A DNA stretch of 64,000 nt, taken from the NCBI GenBank assembly GCA_964058845.1, contig CAXKVR010000115.1, forward strand, positions 1 to 64,000. The letters are read 5' to 3'. The notes under the pieces were generated by a model, which saw only the letters and a list, made by a program, of their open reading frames with translations, was not told the origin of the DNA and searched no databases. This document shows positions 59,528-64,000 of this stretch, piece by piece. Position 1 is the first letter of the stretch. Each line of letters starts with the position of its first letter. The position numbers were made by a program, and so were the translations under genes. The stretch comes from Carex sylvatica. Lineage: Eukaryota; Streptophyta; Magnoliopsida; Poales; Cyperaceae.

Positions 59528-61321
59528 GAAGGTAACATCTTAGAGTATAGAACTATTCACATATTGCTCACCTACACTTGAAGAAGGTCCACTTTTAAGT
59601 AGGGAAAAAAATCAAGGACTATAAAATTTGATAACCTCTAAAATTCAAGATATTTAAGTCCTAATTCAAGGAAGATTTTCAAGAAAGTAAAATCTTTTTC
59701 AAAGAAAAAATCGATACTGAAACCATCTAATTTAAAATATATATAGTTTATTCAATATTTGCTCTTTCTTTCTTTTTTTTCAAACTTCCATCGATATCTT
59801 TATTGTTGAAGTCAGCAATAAATTAAGGTCCAAGTTCATAATTAATTTTTATGAATATATCAAGAATTGTCTAGAAAGTACTAAATAAAATATCTTGTAG
59901 TAGAGAATGTAGAAATCTCTAGAGGAAGTAAAAAATATCTTAGATCTAGATGTTTCTTTAGTTTTTATGAAGCAAGTATAAATAGGAGGGCATGGTAAAT
60001 GTTTGAAGACAAGTTTTATGGAGTAGCTCTCTCTTGAGTCAAGGTGCATGTACTAGTTAAGTTTTAGGATATTTATAGTATGTTTAGTAGTTGGTATAGT
60101 GTGTGTTTGAGTAATATTTTGTAATGTTATTTTTAGTAATAGTATAATCAACATCCATTAAATATCAAGTAATGATAATTTTTCAATTATATAAAATATT
60201 TTAATAAAATATGAGTTAAAAACAACAAACAATTATGTAGTGAGATAAATAGACAGAATATTCTGGAAACCAAAGTAATTTAAAGTCAATAGTTAATTAT
60301 TAGAAATAGATTAAAATATAACAAAAAAAGGTGGTGGGAGTTTGTAGAAAGAAAAGTCAGAATAGCAAGCTATGGTGCTTGAATTATTTTAAAATTTTAA
60401 AGAAATGAAGTAACATGGAAGTGAGCCGAGAGAATTGAAGCCGGTCAAATTTAATTATCTTGGAATTTTTCCCAACAATTTTCACAAGTTATCTGGAATT
60501 TAGAACGATTTTTTTTTTTTAAAATTTCATGTATAATCTTTTTTTTAAAATTACGTATTTATTATTCTAAAATTCATAATATCATATTTATCTTTTTTAA
60601 AATTTAAAAACTCACAAATTTACTAAATTTATCGCATTTCAGTTAAAACTTATTTTTAATTTACAAAGTTCTCATTTTCCTTAATTAAAAAATAAAAGTC
60701 TGTAATCAGTCTTCTAGTTTGTCGATTTTCGATGAAAAATGGCTCATTTATCTACTCGTAATATATACACGGTGATATTTAGGTATACACATGTCTGTGT
60801 ATCATTAGTAAAATAAATAAATTATTTGTCTTCATAATTGAATAATTATAAGATTGAAGATTTCTCTAAACTCATTTATCTATATGTCTGTGTATCATTA
60901 GTATTTCTATAAACATGCTACATATTTGTTTTAATAAATAATAAATGTTAGTTTTGTGTTATAAAAGTTATCTTCTGTTGATTACTTTTACATGTTATGT
61001 TTATGAATTGGATGTTATATGTATTTTGTTCCATGAAATTTATGTTTATCTTTAGAAATGTTCAAGAAGATGCTTTTAGTCTTGAACTATAGAACTCTAT
61101 ATGATGACAAACATAAATCTCTAAAATGTTCACAAACTTGGTTATTAGCATGAAACATTAATATGTCATGATAAGTTTGTCATGTTAATTAAAGTACATT
61201 GTAGTTTCTATAAATATTGATAAATGCTTATCATTTAATAATATGAGTATATAAAATGTTTCATATATTGAACAAGCCTAATAGTTTTTTTTTGCAGAAC
61301 CAACTTAAAAAAAGAAAAACA

Positions 61322-61361
61322 CTATCAGGATCGGTTGTTTATAAACAACCGATCCTGATAG
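61322..61361. repeat. Perfect 40-bp palindrome inside the CACTA element
   Basis: CTATCAGGATCGGTTGTTTA followed by its exact reverse complement, an isolated interior copy of the subterminal motif. Confidence 0.9.
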
Positions 61362-62234
61362 TTCACTAGGGTTCTTATTTTCATTTCACGCCTCTCATTT
61401 TCAACTTAGCGAAAATCAAACCTGACTCTCAACTCCTCCGTCTCTCTCTCTCTGTCTCATTCTCTCCCTCTTCTAGGGTTCTTATTTTCATTTTGCATCT
61501 CTCACTTTCAACTTTGCAAAAATCAAACCCACCTCTTAACTCGTTCGTCTCTCTCTCTTTGTCTCCGGCGTCTCTCAACTTAGCAATCTTTGTCTCTCTC
61601 TGTCTCGATCAAGTCAAAAAAAAGGCGAAGAAGACGAAAACTAACAAGGATGTGCCATCCATATATCACTTCCAAGTTCATGGAATGAGATGAATGATGA
61701 TGTCCCGGCTTATGCACTTAAATTATACTTAAGGTACATAATATTTATTTCCTCAAATCTCTTATGTACATTTGAGCATCTTTTGTATTTTTAATTTACA
61801 CTAATTTACACTAAATTTTTTTTTTTTCATTTGAGCAAGGTCTTTTGAGATTATTCCATCGACGGTGAAGAGGTACACTTTGAGGTATGCTAGCTAGGTT
61901 TTTCTTGTCTTCCAATTTAAATAATACATGCATCGAAGATGCACAAGCAAGCAATTAATGATATAAATATTTGTTCATATTTTGAAGTTTGCACTGGAGG
62001 AGACGATAAAAGAGGGAGTGCCATACATGTGGCTAAATTTTATTTTGCTATTGCACCAAATTTCTTCAACTATTGTACTTTTTTTTGTGTTTCATGAATT
62101 TTATTGTGTTCTTAATTGATTTTGAGCTCCAATAAATCAATGGTAAATAAAAAAAAAAATTATGTTGGTCAGCAAATATATATGGAAGCTGGCCAAATAA
62201 AATTTTTTTTTTTTTTAGATCCAATATAACATCA

Positions 62235-62640
62235 GGATCGGTTGTTTTAAACAACCGATCCTGATAGTTTTTTTTTTTTTTTTAAGTTGGTTCTGAAAAA
62301 AAAAAAAAAAAAAACTATTAGGATCGGTTGTTTCAAGACAACCGATCCTGATAGTGTTTTTTTTTTTTTTTTTTAAAGTTGGTTATGAAGGGAAAAAAAC
62401 TATTAGGATCGGTTGTTTCAAAATAACCGATCCAGATAGTAACTATCAGGATCGGTTGTTTTGAAACAACCGATCCTGATAGTTACTATCTGGATCGGTT
62501 GTTTTGAAACAACCGATCCTGATAGTTACTATCTGGATCGGTTATTTATGAAACAACCGATCCTGATAGTTATCAGTATCGCCTTCATCAGGATCGGTTG
62601 TATTCCGATACTAATATGCGTATATAACCGATCCTGATTC
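62235..62640. repeat. Subterminal palindrome array, CACTA right end
   Basis: Repeated pairs of AGGATCGGTTGTTT and AAACAACCGATCCTGATAG, first separated by A/T runs, then back to back from about 62400. Confidence 0.9.
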
Positions 62641-62953
62641 CATATTTTCCACTAGTGATATATGTAGAGAGGGAATATTAATTATTTTGTTAGTTTCTTT
62701 TGATTAAAAATATGATTATTTTGTATGATTAATTTTTTAACCGAGATATGTTATTTTGTAATGACATAACAAGTTTAACTGAGAAAAATTATTTTGGCCA
62801 CCATAATGATTGAATATGCAAATTATATACGTATTTGTATGTTATTTTTATTTTCTAATGAAAAAATAATTTAGTGAATAAAACGTTAGTGTTGTTGCAA
62901 TATTTAAATTAGATATTCAAATTATATCCGAATTTATATTTGTATATGTTTAA

Positions 62954-63228
62954 TGAGGAGGGTTCAAATACACTATAGTTTTGTGCTCTAATTATACTTC
63001 ACATTCTAATCTCCATTTTCAAAGTCTGAACAGTCAATCCGAATCACTCAACATGATCTTCATAATAAAATAAAATCTGGTCTTCAAGCATAAATGATTA
63101 TAAATTATTATGAAGATCATGTTGAGCAGTTCACATCAAATATTCATACTTTAAAAACTGAGATAAGAATGAAAGTATAATTAGAACACAAAACTATAGT
63201 GCTTTATGGTGCATTTGAACCCTCCTCA
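62954..63228. mobile_element. ~275-bp foldback MITE
   Basis: Arms start TGAGGAGGGTTCAAATACAC and end in the inverse (TTTGAACCCTCCTCA). Inner matches include TAATTATACTT / AAGTATAATTA and AACATGATCTTCATAATA / TTATGAAGATCATGTT. The target duplication is not resolved. Confidence 0.8.
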
Positions 63229-63354
63229 TATTTAATATATATCCTATTCATATTCATATTCTTATTTTTACTTGTAGGGTTTAGGGTTTAGTCCGGTTTA
63301 GAGTGTTTAACCTTTAAATGGCTCAGGTTTTAGAATAAACACCATATTGTGCAA

Positions 63355-64000
63355 TTATGAGTTCCTGAGTCAACTTAAACTCGTCAAGGGTTCCATTAAC
63401 ATCTTTCTGAACTTAATTTCTTCTAGTCTTACCTATATCTGAGGCAAAAAGAAAAGTGTATGCCTTTTGATCTAAACTAGCTAGCTAGGCTTAGCGTGGG
63501 AAACTGTGGGTCCGTGTTTGCACTTGTCTAACAATATATAGCTAGTACAATGAACCCAAAGTCAATTTAGGCCCCAAATAGTCTACTAACGCCTGTACTT
63601 CCCCTCTTGTCTACTTTTTCCACGACATCTCTCTATTGGTTATACACTTGTACCGGTAGTCTCATCTCATCTTGGTACGTACTAAACCGGACGACCAAGG
63701 CAGAGACCAAATTTTAAAAAAAATCTGTTTGCACATGTACAGATACTGGATATGGATAATTAGGGTGGAAAAAATCACACGATGGAACCGGCTCCGTTAC
63801 GAAACGGCATGGTATGCGTGTTAGATGCGTATTGCGATTCGCGTGTTTCGAGCTGTGATCATCTTTTGAAACTTTGGTACGGCACGACATGTCACGTGAA
63901 AGATCTAATCACGGCATGGCTTTCATGGCACGACATGTAGTCACGCGAGTCACATAAAATTATGACTATTAGATATTGATTAAATGATGAATCTTTAATA
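63355..64000. repeat. Start of a further duplicated unit (D), cut by the window edge
   Basis: ATTATGAGTTCCTGAGTCAA, CTAGTCTTACCTATATCTGA and TGTGGGTCCGTGTTTGCACT follow the order of the start of unit B (48.39-49.48 kb) but without the foldback element. The last ~270 bp are a different sequence with repeated GGCACGACATGT-like words. Confidence 0.75.

Larger units (their letters stand above)
58514..62657. mobile_element. Nonautonomous CACTA (En/Spm-type) element, 4144 bp
   Basis: It starts CACTAGTGGAAAAACAGGAA and ends TATTTTCCACTAGTG, with a 3-bp duplication ATA at 58511-58513 and 62658-62660, the CACTA hallmark. Both subterminal regions carry at least two dozen copies of ATCAGGATCGGTT in both orientations. 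The centre (59.55-61.3 kb) is AT-rich without a transposase. At 61.37-61.7 kb a CT-rich region resembles a leader, with a ~100-bp word (TAGGGTTCTTATTTTCATTT) repeated twice, and short exon-like pieces follow. Unit A has the matching unoccupied site at about 47.30 kb. Confidence 0.95.
55290..63300. repeat. Duplicated segment, unit C (gene at 57332)
   Basis: It follows unit B block for block: the CTTACCTGCATCTGAGGCAA start, AGTGGGACCATACT-type flank, ATTACAAGATGGAACTTTCA (also 50.39 kb), CCAGTGTGCTGTTTTATCCA-like words (also 51.54 kb), the gene, AATAATCACTTGCG, and TTTTTACACTGGGCAGCAAG. The CACTA element and a small foldback MITE interrupt its right part. Confidence 0.8.

Noticed and set aside
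61493..61693. 66-codon ORF in the CACTA element as a transposase exon
   Set aside because: It runs through CT-rich repeated leader-like DNA and has no TNPA or TNPD motif. A residual exon remains possible but unsupported.

Overview
The window is nuclear DNA of a flowering plant, most likely a eudicot. It is AT-rich, its genes have GT/AG introns, it is crowded with DNA transposons and MITEs, and it carries plant-typical families: an NFD4/nodulin-like MFS transporter, an ECT-type YTH protein, a plant serine-rich protein family and a MURA-type transposase. I saw no rRNA, intact tRNA, CRISPR or bacterial-style operon.

Layout. 1-2.3 kb: simple repeats, then an intronless gene for a small SAM-domain protein (+). 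4.9-7.9 kb: a three-exon NFD4-like MFS gene (-), whose second intron holds a 613-bp hAT-type element with a tRNA-like core. 8-13.7 kb: intergenic, with MITEs. 13.7-17.7 kb: a seven-exon YTH-domain (m6A reader) gene (-). 17.7-27 kb: a transposon-rich gap with a 742-bp foldback element, two hAT elements with perfect 8-bp target duplications, a 96-bp tandem repeat and a near-perfect palindromic MITE. 27.1-27.6 kb: a serine-rich protein gene (+). 28.9-34.7 kb: a Mutator-like element with a MURA-type transposase broken by one stop codon and one frameshift, a small convergent second ORF, and GC-rich terminal repeats built of ACCGCC/GGCGGT hairpins. 34.7-64 kb: no large genes, but three short serine-rich paralogues (39.0 kb on -, 51.9 and 57.3 kb on +) lying on duplicated segments.

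The duplicated segments are the most informative part. At least three direct units (about 45.6-48.3, 48.4-55.2 and 55.3-63.3 kb), the start of a fourth at 63.36 kb and an inverted copy at 38.6-40.6 kb can be recognised by eye. The first unit has lost its gene. Three transposons, a hAT at 45.9 kb, a foldback at 48.5 kb and a CACTA element at 58.5 kb, each sit in one unit while a sister unit retains the unoccupied site, so the insertions postdate the duplications. The copy at 51.9 kb is followed by a palindrome of about 1.5 kb.

Exon limits were placed by hand from splice consensus and reading-frame continuity, and family calls rest on recognised motifs. No database search was run.
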